NCBI GenBank assembly: GCA_016215465.1
Contig: JACRJT010000034.1
Coordinates: forward strand, 1-64,000
DNA: 64,000 bases
Source: Nitrososphaerota archaeon
Lineage (GTDB): Archaea; Thermoproteota; Nitrososphaeria; Nitrososphaerales; Nitrosopumilaceae
Reading direction: 5' to 3'
Below, in pieces: positions 42,146 through 51,477 of this stretch (its first letter is position 1; each line of letters opens with the position of its first letter). The position numbers and the translations under genes were made by a program. The notes under the pieces are model-generated. The model did not search any database. It saw nothing but the letters and a program-made list of their open reading frames with translations, and was not told the DNA's origin.

Positions 42146-43693
42146 TTGAAACTTGAACTGGTTTTCTCCCTTGCATCAGTAATTGTATTTTTGGGGGTCT
42201 TGCCTGTTTTTGCTCAAGCCGCCGAAGTCTCAGACAAGGTGGTTGTCTTGCATACTCAATCAGGCGATATGGTAATTGAGCTTTTTCCAAACGATGCGCC
42301 AAAAACAGTTGCAAACTTTTTGAACCTAACCGAACACCAAATTTACGATAGAACTGTTTTTCATAGAATAATTAAAGATTTTATGATTCAGGGTGGAGAT
42401 CCAAAATCAAAACCTGGAATATCTGAACATTTTTCAGACTGGGGCACTGGTGATGCAGGGTATACGATTCCTGGTGAATTTAACACAATTAAACACAAAC
42501 GGGGAATCGTCTCAATGGCACGCGGCTTTGATCCAGACAGTGCAAGCTCACAGTTTTTTGTTGTTCATAAGGATTCGTTCTTTTTAGATCGAAACTATGC
42601 CTCCTTTGGGCGTTTAGCAACAAACGCTAGCTACGAAACACTTGACAAAATTGCCAACCTGACAACTGCAGGAGAACAGATGAATAACCGCCCACTTGAC
42701 TTTGAAAAAGCCGAAATTCTAAAGGCTGAAGTAAAAAAACGGACAGAAATTCCAGATCTGCTTGATTTGGGAGAGCCAGAAAGAACGGAATCATTTACTA
42801 ATCAAGATACACAGGAATATTCAACTGAAAAATTTGACGTTTCATTTCTTGCACCTGCTGGCTGGTTAGTGCAGGAACCAACTCAAAAAACTCCAAACTC
42901 CCCAGATATAGTTGCAGTAGGTCCAAAAATTGCTGGCTTTACCCCAGCCATTTCCATATCTGTAAAAGCTGCCAATGGGACATCACTTGACGATTATTCA
43001 AACGAAATCAAAAATTCTCTACAAAAGACAATAGATGCTGGCAATCTCTCAATTTTATCAGAAGATAAAACAACAATTAATGGAAATGAGGCTGTTACCA
43101 AAGTCATGCTGGCAAAATTCAACACAGGTAATGGGCAAATCACTGTAAAATTCAAAGAAACAATAATCAAGAGTAAAGACAAATTCTATATACTTACCTA
43201 CACAAACAGCGAAAGAAATTTCGACAGCACTCTTGACAAATTCAGTCAAGTTCTTGGTTCCTTCAAGATGACGGCAAAAACTACAAACGCCGATGATTTG
43301 GAAAAATCTGGATGCCTTATCGCAACTGCAGCATATGGCTCTGAACTTGCGCCACAGGTGCAGCTGCTAAGGGAGGTAAGAGACAACGTTTTAGGTACAA
43401 GCTCTGGGGCTTCGTTCATGACTGCGTTTAACGCAGTTTACTATTCCTTCAGCCCAACCATATCTGATTGGGAAAGACAAAGCCCGATATTCAGAGATAC
43501 AGTAAAGATTACCATTTCGCCGCTTTTGTCAACACTTTCAATTTTGAACTATGTTGACATTAACTCTGAGCAAGAAATGCTTGGATATGGTATTGGTGTA
43601 ATTTTACTTAATATAGGAATGTATTTTGTAGTTCCTGCAATTATTATCGTAAAATCAAAAAACAAAATTCAGAGATTTATTGCAAAAATCTAG
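42146..43693 (+). CDS. exported cyclophilin fused to a CFI-box C-terminal domain
   Basis: 515 residues, TTG start. After a signal peptide (about 1-26, VFAQAAEVS) comes a cyclophilin domain (about 30-190) with FHRIIKDFMIQGGDP and SSQFFVVH. A middle beta domain (about 225-380) of unknown type follows, then the CFI-box region SGCLIATAAYGSELAPQVQL (about 390-409), and a last membrane helix (about 475-500). It is thus an anchored peptidyl-prolyl isomerase outside the membrane. A cytoplasmic cyclophilin is encoded at 60392. Confidence 0.85.
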   Translation: MKLELVFSLASVIVFLGVLPVFAQAAEVSDKVVVLHTQSGDMVIELFPNDAPKTVANFLNLTEHQIYDRTVFHRIIKDFMIQGGDPKSKPGISEHFSDWGTGDAGYTIPGEFNTIKHKRGIVSMARGFDPDSASSQFFVVHKDSFFLDRNYASFGRLATNASYETLDKIANLTTAGEQMNNRPLDFEKAEILKAEVKKRTEIPDLLDLGEPERTESFTNQDTQEYSTEKFDVSFLAPAGWLVQEPTQKTPNSPDIVAVGPKIAGFTPAISISVKAANGTSLDDYSNEIKNSLQKTIDAGNLSILSEDKTTINGNEAVTKVMLAKFNTGNGQITVKFKETIIKSKDKFYILTYTNSERNFDSTLDKFSQVLGSFKMTAKTTNADDLEKSGCLIATAAYGSELAPQVQLLREVRDNVLGTSSGASFMTAFNAVYYSFSPTISDWERQSPIFRDTVKITISPLLSTLSILNYVDINSEQEMLGYGIGVILLNIGMYFVVPAIIIVKSKNKIQRFIAKI

Positions 43694-44132
43694 GAACTTT
43701 CTTTAGTATGTGGGAGAGAGATACCCGACCAGGCCCTACTGCAATTATTGCTAAGTTTCCTGCTAATAAGATCAAGTCGATCTCAAATCCGCGTTCTCCA
43801 GTCAAACTTGCAGCTTGTTTTACTAGAAAAATTGCTCCAAGCATAACTATGGATAATAACACGGAAGAAATTCTAGTCAAAACCCCAATAATTAATAGGA
43901 TTCCTGGCACAAACTCTGCAAGTGCAATAGGAATTTGCATTTCTGCTGGAATGCCAAGGCTTGTCAAAAACCCAACAAATCCCGGATTAAATTTCTGGGA
44001 GCCGTGTACAAGGAAAATTACACCAATTGCAGCCCTTATTCCAAAATGAGTAATGTCATGAAGTTTATTTTGTCGAATTGATGCATCCATCAATTGTACG
44101 TGCTCTGACGATATAATAAAAGGTGCTGGCAT
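43677..44132 (-). CDS. DoxX family membrane protein
   Basis: 151 residues, four membrane helices. FGIRAAIGVIFLVHGSQKF (about 30-48) and SLGIPAEMQIPIALAEFVPG (about 59-78) match DoxX/DoxD-like proteins, a family with varied roles linked to redox and membrane. It overlaps the 3' end of the cyclophilin gene by 17 bases on the other strand. Confidence 0.85.
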   Translation of the reverse strand: MPAPFIISSEHVQLMDASIRQNKLHDITHFGIRAAIGVIFLVHGSQKFNPGFVGFLTSLGIPAEMQIPIALAEFVPGILLIIGVLTRISSVLLSIVMLGAIFLVKQAASLTGERGFEIDLILLAGNLAIIAVGPGRVSLSHILKKVPRFLQ

Positions 44133-44146
44133 AAACTATAGAGAAC

Positions 44147-45004
44147 TTGGTAAGATCAAAAAAACTCACTCATTCGGAATACAAAAAACGATTAATCAAA
44201 ACTTGGGATGAAATTGCTCCGAGATATCACAGGAGATGGGCAAAAAACAACATCGGTCCGTTTAGGAGCAGCTCAGAGCTAGTCAAACTAGCTGATATTC
44301 AGGCCGGTTATGTAGTTCTGGATTTGGCCTGCGGAACTGGTGCCATCACAAAAAGAATTGCCACAAAGGTGGGTTCATCTGGAAAGGTTGTGGGTGTTGA
44401 CAGTTCCATATCTGCAATTAAGATTGCAAAAAAAGAAAACAACAACAAAACTAATCTGGACTTTGTTTTATCGGACGCAGAATTTATCAAATTTAATAAA
44501 AAATTTGATGTGGTCACGTGCCAATACGCACTCTTCTTTTTTCCAAATGCGAACAAAGTCTTACGAAACATCAAACAATATTTGAAAAAAAATGGAACTT
44601 TGGCATTAACATTGCATGGGAATAAAGACACGGTTCCATATTTTAGCAGTATCTTAGATGTGATGACAAAATTCGTGCCAGATTACATTCCGCAAGGAAC
44701 GCCAAACCTTGATAGATTTGGAACTAGATCTCAACTGAAAAAAACCGTATCTGCGTCAGGCTTCACCAATATCAGAATACGAGAATACGTCTTCACCTAC
44801 CGTCCTGGAATGTTTTCTGACTATTGGCAAAACTATCTCAAATATCTTGCAAAACCGCTAAAAGAAAAAATTAAAACGTTATCTGCCCTGCAAAAGAAAA
44901 AAATGAAAAATCAAATTAAACAAAACACTCTTCCCTATACAAAAAAGAGCGGGCAAATCGTATTTCCGTGGAAAATTCTCATATTAACTGCAAAAAAACC
45001 TTAA
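44147..45004 (+). CDS. SAM-dependent methyltransferase (UbiE/class I)
   Basis: 285 residues, TTG start at 44147; GATATAATAAAAGG at 44108-44121 is the TATA box. VLDLACGTGAITKRIA (about 63-78) is the SAM motif I, GVDSS motif II and NGTLALTLHG near 155. The C-terminus is highly basic. Substrate unknown; quinone or lipid methylation is possible for this class. Confidence 0.85.
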   Translation: MVRSKKLTHSEYKKRLIKTWDEIAPRYHRRWAKNNIGPFRSSSELVKLADIQAGYVVLDLACGTGAITKRIATKVGSSGKVVGVDSSISAIKIAKKENNNKTNLDFVLSDAEFIKFNKKFDVVTCQYALFFFPNANKVLRNIKQYLKKNGTLALTLHGNKDTVPYFSSILDVMTKFVPDYIPQGTPNLDRFGTRSQLKKTVSASGFTNIRIREYVFTYRPGMFSDYWQNYLKYLAKPLKEKIKTLSALQKKKMKNQIKQNTLPYTKKSGQIVFPWKILILTAKKP

Positions 45005-45135
45005 AAAAATTGTTGGGGCTCCAATGAATTCTTTGGAAGCATACTCCCAACAACTGACTCCACTTGATATTATTACAGCAAATTTCTAATTAGATTCATG
45101 TATGTGCAAAATGAACAGCACGCATGATCCTGTAT
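45005..45135. other. convergent intergenic region with strong hairpin
   Basis: Between two convergent genes, 45010-45017 (TTGTTGGG) pairs with 45046-45053 (CCCAACAA), and 45018-45024 pairs with 45033-45040 with one bulged A. That gives 15 pairs with a 5-nt bulge (ATACT) and an 8-nt loop. Possible bidirectional terminator or processed RNA; archaeal terminators are usually only T-tracts, so it stands out. Confidence 0.5.
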
Positions 45136-46200
45136 TTAGATGATCACTAAATCTTTTGTAAATTTATGCAAAACCATTGGTTTGTCTTTCACAATAACAG
45201 AATCCTCTATTCTCACTCCGAATTTTTTTGGAATATAGATGCCAGGCTCTACGGTTATTGCCATGTCTTTTTGCAAAATGGTCTGACTCTTTTGGCTTAT
45301 TGTTGGGAACTCGTGCACCTCAAGCCCGATTCCATGTCCAGTTGAGTGAATAAAATATTGACCGTAATTTTTTTTGTCAATGTAATCTCTGCACGCATCA
45401 TCAATTGATTTGCACACCGCTCCTATTCTTACAGTTTTTAGGCCAGCCTTCTGCGATTCCTTTACTACTTCATAGATTTCTTTTGCATTATCACTGAGAG
45501 CTCCTAAACCAAATGTTCTTGTTGCATCACTAATGTATCCTTTGTAACGTAATGTGAGATCAACTACTATCAAGTCTCCCCTTGCAAATTTTCTTCTAGT
45601 TACCTGTGCATGAGGCAATGCACCATTTGGTCCTCCCGCAATTATCAGAGGATTCAGTGTTGATCTGTATCCAGTACTAAACATCTCGTGCTCCATGGCA
45701 AAAGACATCAAAATAGACTGAAGCTCAGATTCTCGCAACCCTGTCTTTATTTTTTTTACGCAAAGTTCATACATTTTATCAATTATTTGGGACGCCTTTT
45801 TTAGAATGGCAATTTCCTCAGGGTCTTTTACTTCACGTGCTCGATAAAATGGATCAGTCGAGTATTTTATAGCAGGAATAGATTTTTTGAGCGATTCCAT
45901 AGTGGAATAATTCTGGCAATCTGTACACACTTTGCTGTTTTTTACTTTTGACGCCAAGCCAGAAACCAAACCAACGCCACGCTCTGCCGTAACTACATTA
46001 CAACCAATAGATTCCTCCTTAGCTCTTTCCACTTCAAGCTCAGGCGAAATTATGGTGGTCTGGCCGTTTTTTTCCAATATGCCGATTGCCTCTCCCCAAA
46101 AACCAGTCATATAGTAGAGATTTTCAGGCTCAAAAGATACCAAAACATCGCAATCTAAATTGTGGGCATATTTGAGGAGCCTTTTTCGTCGTTCTTCCAA
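45136..46200 (-). CDS. M24 family aminopeptidase (Xaa-Pro type)
   Basis: Start chosen as TTG 46200 (354 residues), the first start that does not run into the divergent gene; the frame remains open up to 46311. The pita-bread fold metal ligands are all seen: two Asp in VDLTLRYKGYISDATRTFGL, His in HSTGHGIGLEVHEFP, and Glu in TVEPGIY and RIEDSV. It removes N-terminal residues before proline or cuts dipeptides. ACATAAAT about 28 bases before TTG is a weak TATA box. Confidence 0.88.
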   Translation of the reverse strand: MEERRKRLLKYAHNLDCDVLVSFEPENLYYMTGFWGEAIGILEKNGQTTIISPELEVERAKEESIGCNVVTAERGVGLVSGLASKVKNSKVCTDCQNYSTMESLKKSIPAIKYSTDPFYRAREVKDPEEIAILKKASQIIDKMYELCVKKIKTGLRESELQSILMSFAMEHEMFSTGYRSTLNPLIIAGGPNGALPHAQVTRRKFARGDLIVVDLTLRYKGYISDATRTFGLGALSDNAKEIYEVVKESQKAGLKTVRIGAVCKSIDDACRDYIDKKNYGQYFIHSTGHGIGLEVHEFPTISQKSQTILQKDMAITVEPGIYIPKKFGVRIEDSVIVKDKPMVLHKFTKDLVII

Positions 46201-46274
46201 TTTGAAATGATAACGAGTTAGTGGATTTATGTTTGTTGCAAAGTTTGTATATTGGAAACTAAGCTTTTCTACTG

Positions 46275-47288
46275 TTGGAAGAAAGTCAGGGAAAAAGAAA
46301 AGTCGTAGCATTACTTTCTGGCGGTTTAGATAGTCAGCTTGCGGTAAAAATGATGCAGAGCCAGGGCTTTGAAGTATCTGCAGTTGCGATCAAGACTCCG
46401 TTTTGTGATTTTGATTGTGGAAGGGGATGCGGTTTTGAAATTAGAGAAAGAGCAGATACACTTGGAGTCAATCTAAAGACTGTTTATCTTGGGGATGAAT
46501 ACATTGAGATGTTAAAGAATCCAAAACATGGATTTGGATCGGGTATGAACCCATGTATTGACTGCAGATCTATGATGTTCAAGGCTGCAAAAAAACACAT
46601 GGATGAGGTCGGAGCTGATTTTATCATTTCAGGAGAGGTATTGGGACAAAGACCAATGAGTCAGCATGGACCGGCACTGAAAACCATAGAAAAAGAATCA
46701 GAGTTGGAAGGATACATAGTAAGACCACTCTCTGGCGCACTGTTGCCAAAGACAATACCTGAAGAAAACGGTTTGATCAAAAGAGAAAATTTGGGAATGG
46801 TTCGAGGTCGCACAAGGAGAATGCAATTGCAAATGGCACAAGAATATGGGATAGAGAATCCTCCAAATGCCGGCGGGGGGTGTCTTCTTACAGATCCGGC
46901 ATTTGCAATACGTGCAAAAGATCTTTTTGTACACACTGATAACCCAACAACAAATGACATTGATTTACTAAAAATAGGAAGGCACTTTCGTCTTGATAAA
47001 ACAACAAAACTAATTGTGGGGAGAAATCAGGACGAAAACAACATGATCAAGGCTCTGGCCTTACCAGATGATATTGTATTTTACGCAAAAGACCATGTTG
47101 GACCAAATACGCTTTTGCGCGGCGGCAATGTTGAAAACCATAAGCAAATTACTGCCGCAATAACACTGCGCTATTCCGATGCTCCAAAAGAGACGCCGGG
47201 AATCGTAATAGCTGAAAAAGCCAATGACAAATCGGAAATCTCGATAACCAGAGCAGAAGAATCTGAATATCTCCAGTACAGAATTTAG
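46275..47288 (+). CDS. PP-loop sulfurtransferase-like protein (TrmU/ThiI-related)
   Basis: 337 residues, TTG start. The PP-loop LLSGGLDSQLAVKMM (about 13-27) adenylates a substrate, and cysteines in CDFDCGRGC, NPCIDC (about 94-99) and GGGCLL (about 200-205) may carry persulfide. This matches archaeal proteins called tRNA thiouridylase-like; the last third is a separate beta domain. tRNA thiolation (U34 or U8) is likely, other sulfur insertion possible. Divergent promoter overlaps the M24 gene. Confidence 0.78.
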   Translation: MEESQGKRKVVALLSGGLDSQLAVKMMQSQGFEVSAVAIKTPFCDFDCGRGCGFEIRERADTLGVNLKTVYLGDEYIEMLKNPKHGFGSGMNPCIDCRSMMFKAAKKHMDEVGADFIISGEVLGQRPMSQHGPALKTIEKESELEGYIVRPLSGALLPKTIPEENGLIKRENLGMVRGRTRRMQLQMAQEYGIENPPNAGGGCLLTDPAFAIRAKDLFVHTDNPTTNDIDLLKIGRHFRLDKTTKLIVGRNQDENNMIKALALPDDIVFYAKDHVGPNTLLRGGNVENHKQITAAITLRYSDAPKETPGIVIAEKANDKSEISITRAEESEYLQYRI

Positions 47289-47360
47289 GAACAAAAATTA
47301 CGCACCATTTTACATTTAATGCGAAAGACTTTTTGAGGGAGTAGATCGCATTCATTATAG

Positions 47361-47639
47361 ATGCAAAAACAGGAAAGCCCGACATACCTAAAGGCAATTA
47401 CGATTCGTGACCCAAGCGACATTCATTCAATAAAAGACGACATGAAAAAAAACATGATACTCATACTAAGGGTTACACCGCTTGCGCAAAAAGATGTAGA
47501 GCAACTACGAAAGCTAGTTGAGGAATTATACAGTCTGGCAAAAAACCATGATGCCGACATTGCAAGGTTGGGCGAAGAAAGAATAATCGTTACACCACCA
47601 GGCGTTAAAATCTGGAAACCGGAATACGATCTAAAATAA
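47361..47639 (+). CDS. sepF: SepF-like protein
   Basis: 92 residues, ATG 47361. The single SepF core is visible: a start strand YLKAITIRDPSDIHSIKDDM, then VTPLAQKDVEQLRKL, and the end strand with ERIIVTPPGVKIW. In archaea SepF anchors the FtsZ ring to membrane; in thaumarchaea, which divide with Cdv proteins, its role is less clear. No N-terminal amphipathic helix is obvious here. Confidence 0.85.
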   Translation: MQKQESPTYLKAITIRDPSDIHSIKDDMKKNMILILRVTPLAQKDVEQLRKLVEELYSLAKNHDADIARLGEERIIVTPPGVKIWKPEYDLK

Positions 47640-47707
47640 AATATTAAAACAAAACTAATCATTTCTACGTTCCACTTAATATCAAAATAACATCAAATAT
47701 TGTAAAA

Positions 47708-48799
47708 TTGAGAAAATCTGTTTTATTATTTACATTATTGTCAATCCTATCGATCATATCTGGTGCACAACTAGCAGCTGCACAAATCTCTGATAACAAG
47801 GAAAAAATCAATATACTTCAAACCTGCGAAAAAATTTATCCGGATTTACAAAAATTAGGCAATGCCAAATTTCGCGAAAGATACCAATACTTTGATAGTT
47901 TTAGAGACTGTATCGCACTGTATGATGATTCTGCATGGGACTCTACAGAATCAGATCGCACAGATAGACTAATTTTACTTTTGGAAAAGCCAATACAAAC
48001 CAAAATTATACGAGATCGCTCCAATGACACTCAAGGTATTCCGCAATGGATAAGAGATGACACAAAACGCTGGGATCGGGGAGACGAAAAAGACAACGTT
48101 CTTTCATATGGTATAAGATACATGATGAATTCTAAAATTATAAAATCAGAGAATGCACTAGATTACAAAAATTGTGAATCTGGAGACATTTGTTTGTCCC
48201 AAAATGATTTTGTAAAATACTCAATTAAAAACAATGATAACGACGATACAATCATACTGACACACACCTTTGATGATATATCAAACAACATCGTATATGT
48301 GATCTCAGAAGAGTCTTCAAAAAATAGTAAAACCGTTACAAATTTTCAAATAAACAAAACATCAGGATTTGTGAAACACGACAAGAAGTGCTGTGCTCAA
48401 TATCCGTTCGTCCATCAAATTCCTATGAATTTGGGTACAAAAATCAACCAAGCAAACTCAGCTGAGGTGGTAAGCGAAGCGATTTTCTCATTTAAGGATC
48501 TCAAAAGGCCCTCGTTTATTGCAAAGGACAAGGTAGGAAAATACTTGGAAATCATTGACAAAGAAACGGGTATGGTCTTTTTTTCAAAATATCAGGACAA
48601 AACAAAACGCCTATTGCAGACAGTGCAACTCGTTGACACCAATATTGTCAAAAAAGACACAACAATTCGATATGATGATATGAAAATTCCTCCCTGGTTT
48701 AAAAACACCGTTAAATGGTGGACGGAAGGGAAAATTTCAGACTCTGAATACATTGCAGGAATATCGTATCTGCTAAAAAATGACGTCTTACGTATCTGA
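47708..48799 (+). CDS. exported protein with Trp-rich repeat motifs
   Basis: 363 residues, TTG start. Signal peptide about 1-27 (GAQLAAAQISD). Two copies of a motif: GIPQWIRDDTKRWDRG (about 100-115), then ISYGIRY-like, and PPWFKNTVKWWTEGKISDSE (about 327-346) with AGISYLLKNDVLRI at the very end. The second copy matches the motif in the protein at 20591. These W-x-x-x-x-K-W-W modules are thaumarchaeal and probably bind extracellular partners; function unknown. Confidence 0.75.
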   Translation: MRKSVLLFTLLSILSIISGAQLAAAQISDNKEKINILQTCEKIYPDLQKLGNAKFRERYQYFDSFRDCIALYDDSAWDSTESDRTDRLILLLEKPIQTKIIRDRSNDTQGIPQWIRDDTKRWDRGDEKDNVLSYGIRYMMNSKIIKSENALDYKNCESGDICLSQNDFVKYSIKNNDNDDTIILTHTFDDISNNIVYVISEESSKNSKTVTNFQINKTSGFVKHDKKCCAQYPFVHQIPMNLGTKINQANSAEVVSEAIFSFKDLKRPSFIAKDKVGKYLEIIDKETGMVFFSKYQDKTKRLLQTVQLVDTNIVKKDTTIRYDDMKIPPWFKNTVKWWTEGKISDSEYIAGISYLLKNDVLRI

Positions 48800-48804
48800 T
48801 ACTG

Positions 48805-50742
48805 TCAAAACAGCCTAACTGCTTCTTGGACCTGGGGGTAATGTGCGGGAACTCTGAACATTCTGCGAACAGTCATCGCAAGATTTTCACACTTTCTTCT
48901 TTCACCGTGATTTACAAGAACTCTTCTTAGCTTTGGCCTTAGTTTGTGAATGAATGAAAGCAGCTGATTATAGTCACTGTGACCGCTAAATCCATCAAGC
49001 TTTATCATTGAACAGTTGATGTTTACGACCTCTACCTTGCCGTCTTTTCCCAAGAGCGATACTTGTTTTGCACCGTCTAAGACTCTACGTCCAAGTGTTC
49101 CATTTACCTGATATGAGACAAAAATTATTTTGTTCTTGTTTCCCGGCGCAATGTTTTTGAAATATTCTAAGACAGGTCCACCCTCTAGCATACCTGACGT
49201 TGCAAGTATGATGCACGGTGTGCCTTCTCGTAGTGGCTCTTCTCTTGCGTCAGAGTGTTCTATGTTTGTAAAGTATTCAGAATCAAATGGATTATCGTCA
49301 GTCTCAAGAATTTTTTGTCTAAGCTCACGTGCCAGATATTCGGGGTATGCCTCATGAATTGCAGTTGCTTCTGATATCATGCCTTCCATAAACACGGGTG
49401 CTTCCATCATTTGGCCAGCCTTCATGTAGTGATCAATTACCATCATTATTTCCTGTGCACGTCCAACTGCTGGAATAGGGATGAGTACCTTGCCTCCGTC
49501 GACAAGTGCGTTATTGACTGCGTTAATGAATGCAGATTCAACTTCTTGCCTTGTCGGCTGAATGTCTTCTTTTGCACCATAGGTGCTTTCAATTAACAGA
49601 GTTTCAACTCGTGGATAGTTCCATGAAGCACTCTCAAACAAAATACTTTTTCCAAACTTTATGTCGCCAGTGTATACGAAATTATGATCACCATTACCAA
49701 TATGGAAATGACATGTTGCTGATCCTAAAATATGTCCTGCGTTTGAAAAGACAAGTTTGATGTCAGGCGAAATGTCTGTTACGGTTCCGTATGGAATTGT
49801 AATTGCTTGTTTCATGATTTGCTTGACATCTCTTTCTGCATATAGTGCAGCCCGCCCCTGTGCAGCTGCTACCTTCACTGCATCCAGCTGAATCAAATTC
49901 ATCATCGGTAGTGTTGGTTCTGTGCAGTAGATTGGTCCCTTGTATCCATACTTACAGAGAACCGGCAAGAATCCAGTGTGATCCAAATGTGCATGACCTA
50001 TAACAATTGCATCAATTTCGTCTAATGTGACATTTGCCCAGTCGAGTCGTGGAAACGCTTCCATCGGACTCCTAGCTCCTGGGTTAATGCCGCAATCAAT
50101 CAAAATTTTACTCTCAGGAGTGGTAAGTATCATGCTTGATCTTCCTACCTGACCAAAGCCGCCAAGAGTCAACAACGAAACTTCAGATTTTTGGGCCAAG
50201 CGGGGACGGAATATGCTTTCACCAATTTGTTTGAGATGCTTTGCCCTGTCTGATGCGGAAACCTTGAGATTGTAGTTTATTGCTTGAATTGTGCTTGACG
50301 GAACTGTCGTTGCCTTTCTTACTCGTATTCTCCAACCCATGCTTTCTGTCAACTGTGGGCTGTTAAAGCTAGGATTGTTGTACAGTAACCACGGTCGCTT
50401 TACCTCAATTGATACCTCGCCCGTGGTAGTATCAAAAAAGGCACCCTGCAGTTCTGCTTCTTTAGGTAATGCTTTTGCTATGACCTGTCTTGCCTCATCT
50501 TCGGGCTTTCTGATGGACTCTTCGGTTCTTACTACGATTCTTTTTTTAATCACATTAACTAGATCAGAAATAATCTCATTGTGTTCCATCAGGTATAGTG
50601 GCGATTTTGTGTATAGTGCAATTCTTGGCCCCTCGTAGTCAATTTTACTAACTTTGGCCTCTTTTGGAATACTTTGCAGTATGGTTGCCATTACATTCTG
50701 GGTTGTTGATTGTGTATCCTTTTCCTGTTGTTTTTTTTGCAT
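48805..50742 (-). CDS. fttA: aCPSF1/FttA, KH-beta-CASP ribonuclease and termination factor
   Basis: 645 residues from ATG 50742, which lies after the psmB stop (50750); a longer start at 50760 overlaps it. N-terminal KH-like domains (about 1-140), a metallo-beta-lactamase core with HAHLDHTGF (about 248-256), beta-CASP region and the C-terminal GFSGHSDYNQLL are present. FttA cleaves RNA and ends transcription, working on T-tracts. It forms a likely operon with the proteasome beta gene. Confidence 0.95.
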   Translation of the reverse strand: MQKKQQEKDTQSTTQNVMATILQSIPKEAKVSKIDYEGPRIALYTKSPLYLMEHNEIISDLVNVIKKRIVVRTEESIRKPEDEARQVIAKALPKEAELQGAFFDTTTGEVSIEVKRPWLLYNNPSFNSPQLTESMGWRIRVRKATTVPSSTIQAINYNLKVSASDRAKHLKQIGESIFRPRLAQKSEVSLLTLGGFGQVGRSSMILTTPESKILIDCGINPGARSPMEAFPRLDWANVTLDEIDAIVIGHAHLDHTGFLPVLCKYGYKGPIYCTEPTLPMMNLIQLDAVKVAAAQGRAALYAERDVKQIMKQAITIPYGTVTDISPDIKLVFSNAGHILGSATCHFHIGNGDHNFVYTGDIKFGKSILFESASWNYPRVETLLIESTYGAKEDIQPTRQEVESAFINAVNNALVDGGKVLIPIPAVGRAQEIMMVIDHYMKAGQMMEAPVFMEGMISEATAIHEAYPEYLARELRQKILETDDNPFDSEYFTNIEHSDAREEPLREGTPCIILATSGMLEGGPVLEYFKNIAPGNKNKIIFVSYQVNGTLGRRVLDGAKQVSLLGKDGKVEVVNINCSMIKLDGFSGHSDYNQLLSFIHKLRPKLRRVLVNHGERRKCENLAMTVRRMFRVPAHYPQVQEAVRLF

Positions 50743-50749
50743 GAAATCA

Positions 50750-51382
50750 CTATAGTGCAATTATGGCTTTCTTTTGCTCTTTTGTCAAAAGACGGAATCC
50801 ATCTTTGTCGATAACTGCGACATTAATGCCGTCACCAGTTCCAATATTTCTTACGATTGCTGCCTTTACAGCACGTAACGCTATGACCTTGGCCTGCTCG
50901 GCTGTAAGATTGTCCTTGTATTCCTCTTCCAGTAGACCATATGCTACAGGAGATCCGCTACCGGTAGTTACATATTTTTTCTCCTCAACTGAGCCAAACA
51001 TGTCAATATTTAGAAGTGCAGGACCGTTTTTGTCATACCCACCAATCAGGATGTCTGCAATGAACGGATAGCCTCTGTTCTGATGGAACAAAAGCGAACA
51101 AAGTCTTGCAAGGGATTTAATTGGAATGTTTTCGTTCTTTTGGACTCGGTGTATGGCTGCATGATAACGTAAAACATCTGTTATGTTTTGTGCATCTGCA
51201 ACACCGCCTGCTAATGTCAGGCCTGCATGCTTTGCCAACTGTTGAATTTTCATAGTATTGTTATTGGCAATGAAGTAGCCTGCGCTTGCACGCATGTCTG
51301 CGCACAAGACTACTCCGTCAGTAGCCTTGATACCTACAGTGGTAGTTCCGTGTAAAATCTTCTCTTCTACATTAGTTGACAA
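50750..51382 (-). CDS. psmB: proteasome beta subunit
   Basis: 210 residues. A short propeptide (12 residues, ending LHG) precedes Thr13, which after processing is catalytic T1 (TTTVGIKATDG); D17 and K33 of the mature chain are present (DMRASAG and MKIQQL). GTGDGINV and TGSGSPVAYG are also typical. It forms the 20S core with the alpha subunit, not in the window. FttA follows in the same direction, 7 bases on. Confidence 0.96.
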   Translation of the reverse strand: MSTNVEEKILHGTTTVGIKATDGVVLCADMRASAGYFIANNNTMKIQQLAKHAGLTLAGGVADAQNITDVLRYHAAIHRVQKNENIPIKSLARLCSLLFHQNRGYPFIADILIGGYDKNGPALLNIDMFGSVEEKKYVTTGSGSPVAYGLLEEEYKDNLTAEQAKVIALRAVKAAIVRNIGTGDGINVAVIDKDGFRLLTKEQKKAIIAL

Positions 51383-51477
51383 ATAAAATACTCCTAGATG
51401 TTCTGGAATGGCTTTGACCCTTTTAAATAACTTATTGTTGCAGGGAGGTTGATAAGGAGTGAAACTATCAACAATTT

